64,000 nucleotides of DNA from Cephalotrichum gorgonifer. Taxonomy: Eukaryota > Ascomycota > Sordariomycetes > Microascales > Microascaceae. Each line of letters starts with the position of its first letter. Within the stretch, counting starts at the first letter, position 1. Below, piece by piece: positions 1 to 12,003 of this stretch. A program made the position numbers and the translations under genes. The notes below the pieces were generated by a model that worked only from the letters and a program-made list of their open reading frames with translations, had not been told where the DNA came from and made no database searches. The stretch spans positions 1,432,308 through 1,496,307 of the forward strand of contig ONZQ02000007.1 in the NCBI GenBank assembly GCA_900312665.1, given 5' to 3'.

Positions 1-449
1 CCCAGGTCATCGTCGCCGGCATCGCGACCGACGTCTGTAAGTTTTCTTTCAACAAACCACGGAAGAACAACCCCTTTTTGCCTAAAAAATGTGAGGCGCC
101 GGACCGGAGCTGACATGAAGGGAAAACAAAAACTAAAGGCACAACATTCCTCGCCCTCTCCCTCCGCCAGGAGGGCTACGGCGTTTGGGCCAACGCCGAC
201 GCGTCGGGCACCACGTCCGTCTTCGTCCGCGACCTCGCCAACCAGCGGATGCTGGGCGCCGGGGTGCAGGTCCTGTCGATCCTCGCCCTCATGTCGGAGC
301 TGATGCGCTCGTGGGCGGACACGCCCGGCGCGAAGGAGCTGCTCCCGTGGATCGACACACACTTCCCGCACTACGGCTTCATTGCACGCGCGCACGGGCA
401 TGCTATCCAGGATGGTGTTTTCCTTCCGGGGGAGGATGTGATTCTGTAA
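1..449 (+). CDS. Isochorismatase-like cysteine hydrolase, 3' part
   Basis: Only the C-terminal portion lies in the window; the gene runs off the left edge. Exons are 1-36 and 139-449, joined in phase 1 so that the split codon gives the Cys of the motif VAGIATDVC, which is the nucleophile-bearing signature of the isochorismatase-like hydrolase family (YcaC-type). After the Cys comes TTFLALSLRQEGYGVW, as in family members. The last ~100 residues include the helix LGAGVQVLSILALMSELMR. Substrate is unknown; relatives cleave amide or ester-like bonds and most fungal copies are uncharacterised. The intron (37-138, GTAAGT..AAAG) is inferred from frame and homology. The family call is firm, the substrate is not. 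Confidence 0.82.
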
Positions 450-1654
450 GAACGGGTAGGATTGTGCGCCGTGGGGGCTTTTGCAGCGATACTGTCGTAC
501 GCGGCAGGATGCGTGTTAGTTGAGTATGTACTACATATGTATGGCACGATTTGGGTCGGCCTAGGCTATTTCATTCCAAGTACAAGTACGTGCCGAGCAG
601 CTCGCTTCGACGATCAGTACTTGTGCTCGTGGATAAGATTGCCCGCCAATATTTCGCGGCAATCACTATCGCTATAATAGTATGAGCTCCCGGTATTGGA
701 GCCGTCACGAAATCAACCGTGCAAAGGGTGAGCCCTCGACCTGAGAAGACCCGAGAAAGAAAAATCAAGATTGATAAGAAATTTCACCTGAGGGTGAGGA
801 CCCGCGCAACTCTAGCTGTCCAATTAAGATAGAGCCGGCGCCGACTCTCGGAGCGGCTGAGCCTAGCGTTCAGACCCGTTCGTGTTCGTCCCACCCTGCG
901 GCAGTAGTTAACGGAGACAAGCTGGCGGACTAGAGCTGTGGTGCTGTGGCTACGCGTAAGCTGTGGTGGTGGTGGTCTGATGGATGTTGCGGCGGCTGAT
1001 ACTCATATTGAGGATGAGAGATACAACGGGAAACCCGGAAGTCCTAATCAAGGCATTCCTGTGAGGGGAATGGGGTAAACCCGATGACACGGAAGGTGCT
1101 AACTACAGAGGTACTGGAAGGAATTCGAAGTATGCAAATAAAATTAGACTCGCCAAATATTAGCTGCGCTTTTAAATGCCGAGTCCAAGCTGACATCCTC
1201 GGCGTGCGGGGTTCAATAGGGAAACAGGGGTGGTCCACGTGACGAAGGGCCCTGGATGGTTGCAACTTAAGCAGCAGCCACGCTCCACCGCCCCCTGGGG
1301 ACCCCTGTAAACAGCCCCTGGTCGCTGGGGAATTGTGACATTGAGCTTGACTAAGTCCGGCTGGTGCGCATAAACTCTCCAACTTTCCTCCACGCCCGAA
1401 ACGTACCTCGGCAGCGGTACCGTGAGATTTACCGAACCTCGCGCTCTATTATCACCCACTCTCCCATTCCTCTTTTCTTTTGGGTCTTTGTTTCCCCAAC
1501 GCCCACGATCCTTTTATAGTCCTCAGCTGCCGGGAGAAAGAAGGGGATCTCAGGGAAGAACCCCGAAGAGAAAAGGAAGCAAGCCGCAACAAGGCGGGAT
1601 ACTCGGGAACCCCACCACACACCACACACCACACGCCCTCGCAACCCGAAGACA
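450..1654. other. Intergenic region, no gene seen
   Basis: About 1.2 kb between the hydrolase and PEX11-like genes. Short open frames here have no recognisable domain or splice logic. The right end carries a CAC-rich microsatellite-like leader (about 1612-1634) just before the PEX11-like start, consistent with a 5' UTR. Confidence 0.6.
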
Positions 1655-2539
1655 ATGTCGTCGTCGTCGTCGTCGCCCGCGGGCGCGAAGCCCCCGAAGC
1701 TTCCCCTCAGCGTGATCCTCGCCCTCCACCCGGCCAACATCGACGCATTCCTCGCCCACCTCCACCGCTGCCTCCAGACCCCCTCGGGCATCGACAGCGT
1801 CCTCCTCTTCGTCGGCTACACCTCCCGCTTTGCCGCCTCCCTCCTCACCTCCGCCCCCGCCGCCCAGCTCCAGCAGACCGCGCCGCTCCTCCTCGCGGGC
1901 CTCCTCGCGTCGTCCAAGCCCGACGCCGCCGCTAAGATAGTCGGCGCGGGTGCGGCCGCCCGCGCCCGCACCCTCGGGGCCGCCGAGTCGCTCCGCGCGC
2001 TGTCGACCCTCATAACCGAGTTCCGCACCATCACGAGGCTCTGGGCCCTCCTGGGCATGTACCTCTCCCTCAAGCGCCTCGCGGGCAGGGAGCTCTCGGG
2101 CGCGGGCGGGAAGCTCGGCGCCTTCGACAGGGCCATGCCGTGGCTGCAGCTGTCGTCGGGCGTCGCGCTCCAGGCGCTCGAGAACGGCGCGTACCTCGCG
2201 CAGAGGGGCATCCTCAAGTGGGAGCCCAAGACGATCGGGTGGGCGTACAAGTGGAGCGCGCGGTTCTTCGCCTCGTGCGTCGGGCTCGAACTCGGAAGGC
2301 TGCTCGTCGAGAAGGTCAGGAAGGAGGGTCGGGGCGCGGAGAAGGAGGGCGCGGAGAGCCAGGAGATGAGGGAGTGGAGAGAGGGGTGGAATAGCGCGTT
2401 CGTGAGAAACCTGGCGTGGGCTCCGTTGACGATCCACTGGAGCTTGGACAAGGGGCTCGTGAGCGAGATGGCTGTCGGGGCGCTGGGCGCCATCCCGGGT
2501 ATCATCCAGGTGTCGAAGCTGTGGAGGGATACCGCTTAG
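1655..2539 (+). CDS. PEX11-family peroxisomal membrane protein (PEX11C-like)
   Basis: Intronless, 294 residues. Peroxin-11 proteins remodel and elongate the peroxisome membrane before division. The protein opens with a serine run encoded by a TCG microsatellite, then shows PEX11 features: an amphipathic N-terminal segment (ALHPANIDAFLAHLHRCLQT), the region FRTITRLWALLGMY, a middle part with NGAYLAQRGIL, and a C-terminal hydrophobic helix ending near GALGAIPGIIQVSKLW. The length is close to fungal PEX11B/C proteins. The start was chosen because it is the first ATG of the frame and lies just after a CA-rich leader. A long open frame on the opposite strand over the same bases is a shadow produced by high GC3. 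Which PEX11 paralogue it is cannot be settled by eye. Confidence 0.85.
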   Translation: MSSSSSSPAGAKPPKLPLSVILALHPANIDAFLAHLHRCLQTPSGIDSVLLFVGYTSRFAASLLTSAPAAQLQQTAPLLLAGLLASSKPDAAAKIVGAGAAARARTLGAAESLRALSTLITEFRTITRLWALLGMYLSLKRLAGRELSGAGGKLGAFDRAMPWLQLSSGVALQALENGAYLAQRGILKWEPKTIGWAYKWSARFFASCVGLELGRLLVEKVRKEGRGAEKEGAESQEMREWREGWNSAFVRNLAWAPLTIHWSLDKGLVSEMAVGALGAIPGIIQVSKLWRDTA

Positions 2540-2870
2540 GGGGGGATTGTTCGACAAAATAGGTGGCTCCCCTTGTTTTACACCCAGCCGTTTATATAAC
2601 GGCCACTTCCCACTGAGAAGCTTTGCCCGCTTCCACCTGGAGTCGTGGGAGTGGTGAAGGTTTGTCTATTTTACGTTTATATTCCAGAGTAGAGCGGTTC
2701 TATGGCCCACAATTCAATGTACATATCTATATCCTCAAAGTTTTGCCATTACTTTCGCCTGCCCGACTTCCACGGTTATGATGGTATCCAAAATATGTCT
2801 CGTTTTATGCCCCCTATCCGAACGGAGGTCTTGCGCAACCCCCCGTTCCCATCCCCCGCGCCCCAACTCC
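2540..2870. other. Convergent 3' intergenic region
   Basis: Sequence between the ends of the PEX11-like gene and the hemerythrin-domain gene, which converge. It should hold both 3' UTRs; I see no other feature. Confidence 0.5.
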
Positions 2871-3777
2871 TCAGTACCTCCGGAACCCATCCATCTCCTC
2901 CAGAGTCCAATACTTGCTCATGCTCGCCGCCCCCAGCGTCTCGACCTCTGCGTCCAAATGCGCCAGTAACACGTCTCCCCACCCCAGCGACGCCTCCAGC
3001 TCGCCCCAGTCGAGCTCCTCCTGCCCGGACTTGCACCTCCGCAGGTACCCGCTTAACCGCTCTAGCCCGTCGTGCATAACATCGTGCTGCGCCAGCAGCT
3101 CCGGCGCCGTGCCGCCGTCCTCGGGGCGCCTGAACTGCGGCATCTTGACCGCCAGGTCCTTGAAGACGTACTCCTCCTCTATGGCGTGGTGCATGGCGAG
3201 GGACTGGCAGAACCGCAGACCCCCATCAATGAAGGCTCGGGAGGAGTAGCCGCGGGGTAGGGCGCGGGTGGTGGCGGCTTTGCGGAGGACCATGAATTGG
3301 TCGCGGAGCCTGCTGTGCTGGAATTGTGAATGGTGTTAGTTATGGGTTGTTAGGGGTTGGGGTTGGGCGGCTCTGAGGGGTGGCGATGAAGGCCCAAGGA
3401 GGGGGGGAGGGGGAGGGTGAAAAGGTGAGAGGGAGCAGACATACGAATGCCTCCATGAGGACTGCTAGGTGGTTGTATTGTGTAAAATCCTCGAGGGACA
3501 TGCCAAGCGCGGCGGCTTGTTTTGTGGTAGATGAAGACGACATGGTCCTAGATCTGTTTCCGGCTCTCGAGTTTGGTAGGAAAGACGGCTGTGGTGTGGT
3601 GGTATGAAGAACTCTTGCGTTGCGTGTGGATATACTCTGATAATGTTGCTGAACAGAGAAGGCTCGGGATTGGACCGATGGAGTTGAATGCGCCAATCTC
3701 GTCCAGGTCGCAAGAGAGCAAGTGGAAACGACAGGTCGCTGGCTAATAGATATACTCCTAATCAAGCCCGGCCCCAT
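2871..3777 (-). CDS. Hemerythrin HHE-domain protein, probably mitochondrial
   Basis: Two exons on the minus strand, 3777-3445 and 3317-2871, separated by a 127 bp intron (GTATGT..CCAG, phase 0), giving 259 residues. The four-helix HHE pattern of hemerythrin-like proteins is visible: YNHLAVLMEAFHSRLRDQF, MHHAIEEEYVFKDL, QHDVMHDGLERL and LLAHLDAEVETLG, supplying the His and acidic ligands of a di-iron site. The first ~85 residues are rich in Arg/Ser and poor in acidic residues, ending near RAFSV and STRNAR, which looks like a mitochondrial presequence. A second possible start, M at 3543 (MSSSSTTKQ), would remove it. Role is unknown; relatives bind oxygen, NO or metals. Confidence 0.8.
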
Positions 3778-4869
3778 TTCTTTATGCAGGATTCCGTGTA
3801 GAGTCTTTTATTCTATGTTCTCACTTGCCCGCTTCCACTGGCTGGGAGACCTCCACCTTTATCGTTTTGAGCGTTGGGTATAGTCCACATTTTCCGCTGT
3901 TTGACTATTATCCGAGTACTTGTACAGATTTCCGACAACCTTCGTCCGTCCGCACGGTCGCACCAGATGGTAAGGTATACGGAGACTTGTCGACTCCCTC
4001 GGGCGTTAGTTTTCCCCGCTCGGTGGGTGGCTCCTGACTAAGGGCCCTGCGATGCTGACACATTGGTCCCACAACAAGCCCGCTCATGCTATTGACATTG
4101 TACACATCCCATGAAGTGGGTAGGAAAAGTCTGGGCACGACCTAAAGCCTGGGCAGGGTTCTAACAATAATTATGTGTATAAAATATAAGCAAATTACAC
4201 TGCCAGCTATACCTCTCGTAGCATAGTAGCATATCATATTTGATAATAGACAAGTGTACATGTATTTCCGATAGCCATGGAAAGTGAGCCAGCAGTATGG
4301 TTCATATAAGTCGGCAACCCGGAGTAGCGGAGAAAGGAAACGGGAACAGACCCACTAGTCCGGGAAAAGTGGAGTAGCCGGTCGGAGGGCAGGAGCATCA
4401 CGAGCTTGAGTGACTCTTGACTTCAATTCTTCACACTGCACCGCTGCTCCGAGCTGGGAAAGTTACGCACAAAATGCCTATCGCCGACAAGCGGATTAGA
4501 ATTCACAGCCAAGGAGGGGAACGGGCTCCGCTCAGCCACACATACGCCTGCAGAAGACAGAGCCTGGTGCTCTTGCGTCTAGCAAGGCATACCCAGAAAA
4601 GAGGGGAACAACATGGCCACCCGGGACTGGGACTCGATAAGATGTGGCGCATGGCCTGCATGGGGGCTGTTGCCCGGTCGTTTAGCTGAGAGCCTTCTCC
4701 TCAATCTTCTCAATCGAGTGACCCCCAGGCTCTGTTTTCGTCCTTGCCTCACCCTCTCAAGAATCTGAGACACTCTCAGCTCTTCTCCCAGGTACATATA
4801 CAATCAGAACGACAAAAAGGTTCATACTACAAGCCGGTATCGCAAGGTCAGGAAGCTCCGAGTCCCAAG
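3778..4869. other. Intergenic region, no gene seen
   Basis: About 1.1 kb between the divergent hemerythrin and NACHT genes. It should contain both promoters. No motif or ORF here is convincing. Confidence 0.5.
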
Positions 4870-7800
4870 ATGGATCCCATATCGGCCGTGGGATTTGCCG
4901 CCTCCATCTTGACGTTCATCGACTTCTCGTACAAGCTCGTGACCGGTACTCTGCAGGTCATCAATGATGGCAGGTCGACTGAAAATTTCCACACGAAAGA
5001 AGTGGTTGATGACTTTCGCCGTGTGACCGAGAAGCTGGAGGAGGCCAGACCTTCGAATTCGGAACACGAAATCGCCCTACGCAAATTGGCGGGGAAATGC
5101 CAGACACTATCGGGAAAGCTCAACGAAATTCTCCTGAAGTTGATCGCCGAGAAAGGCTCCACAAAGTGGGAGGCCGTCAAGGTGGCATTTCGTTCCCTGT
5201 GTAAGAAGGGGGAGGTTGCGGAGATGGTGGCCCTACTTGGGCAATATCGCTCCAAGATCCTAACTCGATTGAGTTTAATTCTCAAGTAGGCTTTCACCCT
5301 TCTCCCCTACAATTCGGAGTGAAAGGTACACGTACTGACTGTCGTTAAGCGAACGCCAGCTTTTCATTTCCCTCCAAATCAAGGATATGGGGGAGCATGT
5401 CGAGAAAGGCCTTTCCCAAATTGTCGATCAGCTGAAAGAGCTTCAGGGAGACCTCCTAAGCTCCGTCAAAAAGAGCCTCGGGGATATCAACGATGTATCT
5501 CTGACTGACGAGGACCGGACACACTTGAGAACAATCGAGGGGCTCAAAGCTACTCTGGACAGCTTGCTCGATTCATCCCGTCCACCGACTCCAGAGACGA
5601 GGGTCTTGCGGCAGCTCTACTTTCCCTCCCTCTTCTCTCGGGAGGACTCGGTCCCCAGGGCCGGTTATGGAACTTTTAAGTGGATTCTAAACGACACTCG
5701 AGATGATGACGATAGTGGCGAAGATTCCGACGACAGTGAGGAAGACTCCGGCGACAGCGACGAAGACGCCAGCGACAGTGACGAAGATGCCAGCGACAGT
5801 GACGAGGAGCGGTTTCACGAACAGATGAAGCAATCCCGCCAGGAGCAGTCGCAGGCGAGGTCCACCTTGCTGCAGTGGCTCTCGTCAGAAAAGGGATTTT
5901 TTCACATCTCTGGAAAAGCTGGTTCCGGGAAGTCGACGCTGATGAAGCTGATTGCTGGACATTCTAAAACACAACGAGAGCTGGAGAAGTGGGCTGGTGA
6001 TAAGAAGCTCATCTTCGCACAATTCTTCGCCTGGAGAGCCGGAGATGAGAAGCAACAGACTCTCCACGGCCTCTATCAGTCCATCCTCTTCTCGATTCTC
6101 ATACGCCACACCGATCTGATCCCTCTCGTATTCCCCACGGCGACCAGCGCCTTCAATACGACACGATACGAGCCGTATGTTGACGAGCCGTACTTTCGAC
6201 TTCCGCAGCTTCACGAGGGCCTTAAGAAGCTTATTGCTGTCTCTTCGACCAGTCAATTTTGCCTTTGCTTCTTGATTGACGGACTTGACGAGTTCAAGAA
6301 TGACATTGCCCAACGTCATGGCTATGCAGACCTTGCTAAGGAACTGTCGTTGTGGGCTCAATCTGAGAACGTCAAGCTTCTCGTCAGCTCGCGTCCAGAG
6401 CCGGAGTTCGGTTCACTCGTACCCGATAAGCTACGAATCCATCTCCATAGGCTTGCCAAACCTGATATCATGAAGCTCGGCAGAGCCATGTTTGAGAAGC
6501 ATCACACCTTTGAATGTACGAGGCCTTACTACCTAAAATTGGTGGATCATATTGTTATCGAAGCACGGGGCGTTTTTATCTGGGTCCTCTTAATGATCCT
6601 CGAGCTTCGCAACTTGGCAGATGCTGGCGAAGATTCCAAGGCATTGCAGAAGTTCCTAGACGAAAGCCCGAGTCTGGATGACTTGTACGAAAAGCTCCTT
6701 GAGTCGATAAATCCGCTTCATCGCCATATGGTTTACAAAATGCTTTTCATCGTCCTGCGTTTTGGCTGGCGCTGTCCAATCTTCGCCATGACATGGATTG
6801 ATGAACTCTTCGCTCCGACAACTACAGGCAGGGTCGATATATATCCAGAGGAAGAACGCGCTAGACGGCGCAAAGTGGCCGAGTTCCGGGTCGCTCAGAC
6901 GAAAGGACTTCTCGAGATTGCTGGTTCAGACGTCGACTTCTTCCACCGCACCGCCTACGATTTTTTCAAGGAAAGCCAAGAAATGCACGACCTGTCTGCC
7001 AAGTTCCCGGGCTTGAGAAGAAATACCCTAAAAGTCAAGGTACGCCTCGCGCACCTGCGATTCTTGGATAATTCCCGAGACTCTGGAATGGCGCTAGGGA
7101 ACCTCTTAAATGATCCCAGGGAATGGAGTGATATCACTGAAGAAAAGCACCGCTGGCTCGATGCTCTGGAAACAATCAACCATTACTATACTGCGGGGGC
7201 TACACCCGTATTCGAAGAGTGCTATTTTTCGCCCGACCGGAGCGTATCTCTTTTGCCAGGAACGAGTCATTCCCATATACACTTTGTCGCCGGACGGACT
7301 CTCGATTTTGAATACGTACGACGCAAACTAGAAGACACCCCAGGAGCAATGCATGGAGATGGAGAATTTTCTCTGCTTCTCACAGCTACCGTAATGTACA
7401 ATGTCCCTTTGGCCAGCTATCTCTTAGAGAAGGGGGTGTCTCTAAACGAGCTTGTCAAATTTCACGGCTGTGATCAGACAGCATCGGTATGGATGATATT
7501 TTGCACATTCTTCGCAGCTTCCACTATCTCTAGCTCGGGGGGTTGGGATGAAGCCAATCGGCCCAAGTATTATTGTTTCATGTTAGGGATATTCCTACAG
7601 ACAAGGGAAGTTGATCCGAACGTGCTAATAATCCTGGGGTCGCGGGGGCTTCATGACAAGTTTTCCGAGACTGATGGCACTCATGCCATTTCCCTGAGGG
7701 AGTTGGTTCGCCAACTCGATCCAGACAACCATGATGAGTTGACTGGTTACTTTGACGCATATGACAGGAGCAGGTACATCAATACACGGCGAAGATGGCG

Positions 7801-8152
7801 GTTTAATGCTATAGAAGGTATCCTCGGAAGCCTGCGCGGCACTATAAGCTATTTGGTGGCAGGAGGAGTATGGAGAATCATGAGAATCATGCGGGATGGG
7901 TGGAGCTACTCCCTGGCACACGGATTCTGGTCAAGCCTGCACCATGCATACGCCTACTGGAAAAGACGTGAGCTGGAAGACGCAAGTCCATTGATACTAG
8001 ATGGCTACATTCCCTTTAGGCTTGGTATGGATCCTATATCGTCACGAAGACCGAACGACCCCTACCCAGAGGATTATGGGTTCTACCTACACTCCGTGGT
8101 CATTGGGGGGACAAAAATCTTGGAGTCTGACGTGCGGCCGAGGGTGTATTAA
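4870..8152 (+). CDS. NACHT/STAND NTPase (fungal NLR-like protein)
   Basis: Exons 4870-5285 and 5350-8152 (1072 residues) join across a 64 bp intron with an internal CTGAC branch site, so two apparently separate open frames form one protein. Residues 1-140 (MDPISAVGFAASILTFIDFSYK...) match the N-terminal domain common in fungal NACHT proteins. An acidic DSDEDAS repeat tract spans about residues 257-292. The Walker A loop GKAGSGKST is at about 327-335 and Walker B LIDGLDEF near 445-452, followed by SSRPEPEF, a sensor-like Arg motif. The last ~400 residues lack WD40 or TPR repeats; one ankyrin-like motif (ASYLLEKGVSLNE) is visible. Such proteins act as signalling switches in fungal self/non-self recognition or defence. 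That role is inference here. Confidence 0.85.
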
Positions 8153-9250
8153 AGGTTCATCTGGCATTGCGGACGAGTGCGCGATAACCAAATCCCATAG
8201 CGTAGAATTCACAAACGAGTACACCATGCCCAATAATTGCCCCGCACAAAGAGTACTGCCACGAGGACGTAGCTCGGTCAACCTATATAGCCCTTGAAAT
8301 CTTCATCTGCTTCTCATACAACTAAAGAGGAACACTCCTTGATAGAGAAAACAGACTCATCAGCATTCAAAGGCTGCCAGACGGTTCCGGCACACCCATG
8401 ACCTCCACCGAATGAGAGACGAAGACTCTGGTATGCTGTCGATTCGGCCGTGTGCATCGAATACTCCTGCTCAAGGATGGGTCCCCTGCATTCACATACA
8501 AGTGGTGATAGACCAGGAGACGATGACTATCATGGATGGCTGAAACGGCTGGGACTTGCGCCGGTATTAGTGGTGCCATATCTAGTGTGGTCTCTCATGC
8601 TATATCGCTCCCAGCCTCTGTTAGGATAGTCGCGATGAACTCCACATGTATGAAGAAGGAATCGTCGGGAACAATCCCCGCCTGACAGATTTCTGCATCG
8701 GTGGCGGATTCCTGGCTGTCTACGACGTCGGTAGCATCAATTCTGGACCACTCCTTTCGGGCAGTGAGACAGCATGCTCCTTTTGTACTATAATCCTGAA
8801 TAGTGAAAGCCGAACAAACCCATTAAGTGGATCCTCAGCAATATCAGTCCGTATAATAGGGCCCTAAACTGGGCAGGCTTAAGCTGGGGAACTGTTGAAC
8901 ACCTATGGCACTCGAGTTCAACAATGAAGGATAAGGTTCTTAGACGTCTCATCCTGATGTGAGATTGGATGGACGAACTATCACCTCACCTATTCCCTGT
9001 ACACCGCCGCTGACAGACATCGTGATAACCTTTTTATGCTTGAATTCCGGAACTACCTAAGGAGACTCCGCATGGGTGAACACAAGTTCTTAGCCCCTTC
9101 TGCGGAAACTTCCAAGACCCAAAACATTCACAAAACAACAAAAAATCTCATAAATAAAACCCTGTGGCAGCCCCTTTTATCCGCAATTTACACCCCCGTA
9201 AGCCCCCCACTCCGGTCCTCCCCAAATGCAGTTTGCCCCTCCCTCCTCAC
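8153..9250. other. Intergenic region with a possible degraded coding fragment
   Basis: About 1.1 kb between the NACHT gene and eIF3c, whose 3' ends converge. An open stretch at 8646-8867 encodes a short segment with SETACSFCTIILNSE, faintly like the Cys-containing start of HET-domain proteins. Flanking frames are broken. No intact gene is supported. Confidence 0.35.
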
Positions 9251-12003
9251 TTACCCTCGTACAGCAGCCCCCAGCGCCCCACCGGTAAACTGAGTACCGC
9301 CAGCCTGGCGCTGAGTGTGGCCGCCGCCCTCGCCGCCGCCCCTGCCACCGCCGCCGTCACTCCTCCCGCGGCCACCCCTTCCGCGGCCCCTACCGCCGCG
9401 ACCTCCCCTGCCGCCCTGCCTCTCAAAGGCGTTGACGGAGCCCTGGGTCTTGTGCTCGAGTGTGCGCTCGTTCGTCTCGATGAGCGCGCTGGCCTTGTCC
9501 GATAGCGCGAGCGACAGGCCCTGCAGCCTGCTGAGCTCGACGCCCTTGTGGAAGATGACGGTACCCGCCGTGTTGTCGAGCGACGCCGACAGCTCCTCGT
9601 GACTCATCATCTTCATGATCACCGACGCCACCTTGACCGTGTCAAGCTCGAACATCTCGCTGAGCGTCGGGATCGAGAGCGTGTCGTAGAAGGGCGCGTA
9701 TGTGAACAGGTACGTCCGGAGACCCTCCTCCTGGATCTGCTTGGAGAGCATCTGCTTGATCTCCTCCGCGTTGGGCATCAGCTCCCAGATCTTGATGTTG
9801 TGGATGAACGACGTCGCCTTCTTCCACTCTCCAGCCGCCAGCGCCTTCGACGCCTGCATCACGTGGTCACGCGTGTTCTCGGGGGGGCCCGTGAAGATCT
9901 GTCGCTCGTGGTACTCGAGCATGCGCCTGTACGTCTTGCTGATGACCCTCTTCTTCACGTCGGGCGAAGAGCCCGTCTGTGCCAGGAGGGGGATCTCCAG
10001 CAGCATGCTGCACGTGAGGTATACGCACTCGAGGAGCTCTAGGTTGATGTGCATGTGGAAGGGGAGTTGCCTCTGCTTCTCGAGCCTCTCCTGCTCAGGC
10101 GAGACCTGTGCGTGCCTCTGCATCATGACGCCTTGCGCCAGGAACTCCTTCTGCCGGCCGCTTCCGCAAACCTCCTGAAGCGTGTTCTGTGCCTCGTACA
10201 CCAGCCCCATCCGGAACGCGCAGAGACCGACCTGGACAATGGTCCTGTTGTAGAGGATCTGGGTCTGGATGTCGAAGTTGGGAATGGTCTCCTGGAGATG
10301 GGACATCAGGGACATATCCCTGGCCTTGTAGTACGCGCCGTGCAGAGCGAGGAAGTAGACGTGGCACAGCATAGCGCGCGCCCTGATGATGCCTTCGGCC
10401 TTGTTGAAGAGGTAGTTGGAGATGATCTGGACGAGGTCCTCGGGCTTGGCGACGGCCGCGCGAGGCGTGATGGTAGACTCGACGTCCTTGCCGCTCGAGT
10501 TCCAGGCGCTTTCCTCGATAATCTTGACAACAGCGGAGGGCTGATAATTACCCACTGTTAGCAAAGTCCTTCTTGAGTCCAGATCTCATTTGTTAGAAAG
10601 AAAACAAAAACATACCTTGAAGTAGATGTGTTCCAGCCGCCTCATCACGATGCGGTTGATGCTGTCCTGGGGAACCTCGAGAGACTGCTCCTTCTGGATC
10701 CTCTCATAGTAGAGCATTCCCCGGAAGATGAGGCTGTAGAGGGCGCCCTCGTCCTGGAGACGCTCGATATACTCCGAAGTGTGGGGGTCGATGCTCTGCA
10801 GGGACCGCATGAGCTCATCGTCAAGTCGCTCGACGAACGAGACGATGCTGCCAGGAACCTTGACGAACTTCTCACCCTCCTTTACGGTGGGCACCTTCTC
10901 GTCGTCGTCCCACTCTTCGGCATTCTCCACAACAACGTACTCATCGCTGTCGTCGAGAACCTGTAGGAGGGTCGAGAGTTCCTTCTCGGCAGCCGTCCAG
11001 TGCTCCAGAGGCATGGCACCAGCGGTTCCGGAGCCGAGATCGAACCTGGTGGAGATGATCGCGAGAAGGACGCGGATCTTCTGGTACGGGGTGACGGCGA
11101 TCTCGAAGAGCTTCTCCATGACCTTGATCTGCTCCACGCGGTCGGTGTTCTTCTTTCCTCGCGATTCCAGGATGGAGCGGAGGTGCTTGAAGATGCTCTC
11201 GGGCGTGTACTGGACGGCCTTGCCCCGCTTGTCGACGGGGGCGAAACCCTCGGTATCGTCAACGGTCTCCGCGGCCGCGACATCGAACCGTGCGACCTTC
11301 TTCGGCACCGGCATCGGCTCCTCCTCCTCATCGGACTCCATGAAGTCGTCGTTGTCCTCCCGGTAAGCATCGATCTGTGCCTGGTGCTCCTTGTTGTGCT
11401 TCTTGAGCTTCTGCTTGATCGCGTTGAGTCCTCGGGCGCTCGTGGCGTTCATCTTCTTGGGCGTGACCTTCTGCTTGGCGATGGTCTCGTTCATGAAGTC
11501 CTCGAGATCCGCAACGGTCCGAATGTAGAGCTTGGGCGCCTTGCCGGCATCTTGCAGCTTAGCGGCCTGTCGGGTGAGCTTGTCGAACTCTGTAGCATCG
11601 ACCGTGTCAGCAACGCTGTTTGATACCCCCATGTCACCAAGGCTCCTGGCTCTTGCCTACCTGTCGCGATAGAACCCCAATCGTCGATCTTCTTCGCGTT
11701 CTCGATAAGTTTTATGATGCCCTCAAGCTCATCGAACCGCTTGTGCTTGGCACTCTTCACTTTCGTCCTGACCTCCTCGTCGCTCTCGTCACTATCCGAC
11801 GCGGCTCCCTTCAAGAACCGCGAAGCACCGGCTCCGCCTTCGTCGTCCGAGGACTCCTCCTCGGGCTCCTCGCCGCCTTCGGAAGACTCCTCTTCGGACT
11901 CATCCTCGACGTTCGCCACCTGCTCATCATCAGAGTAGAGCTCTTCCTCGTCGGACGAGCTCTCGCTAGAGCTGTCGTCACCGCCTCGGAAAAAACGCGA
12001 CAT
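9251..12003 (-). CDS. nip1: Translation initiation factor eIF3 subunit c
   Basis: Three exons on the minus strand: 12003-11661, 11589-10616 and about 10540-9251, giving 868 residues, the usual size of fungal eIF3c. eIF3c is a core scaffold of the eIF3 complex that binds the 40S subunit and brings in eIF1, eIF5 and Met-tRNA. The N-terminus MSRFFRGGDDSSSESS with a long acidic Ser/Glu tract is typical. The splice at GSIAT|EFDKL restores the conserved segment, and HIYFK|PSAVVKIIEE joins exon 2 to exon 3. The C-terminal half carries the PCI domain (FIHNIKIWELMPNAEEIKQ, YAPFYDTLSIPTLSEMFEL). The tail is an RGG-rich stretch (GGRGGRGGRGRGRGG), a likely RNA-binding or arginine-methylated segment. It is divergent from Isa2. 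Confidence 0.95.

Noticed and set aside
1200..1230. GGGGTTCAATAGGG, similar to a tRNA B box
   Set aside because: Does not match GGTTCRANNCC and no acceptor stem or A box is found around it.
1550..2557. 335-codon open frame on the minus strand
   Set aside because: It lies fully antisense to the PEX11-like gene, has low-complexity Arg/Glu/Gly composition and arises from high GC3.
9548..10561. Plus-strand frames over eIF3c
   Set aside because: Antisense shadows of the PCI domain exon.
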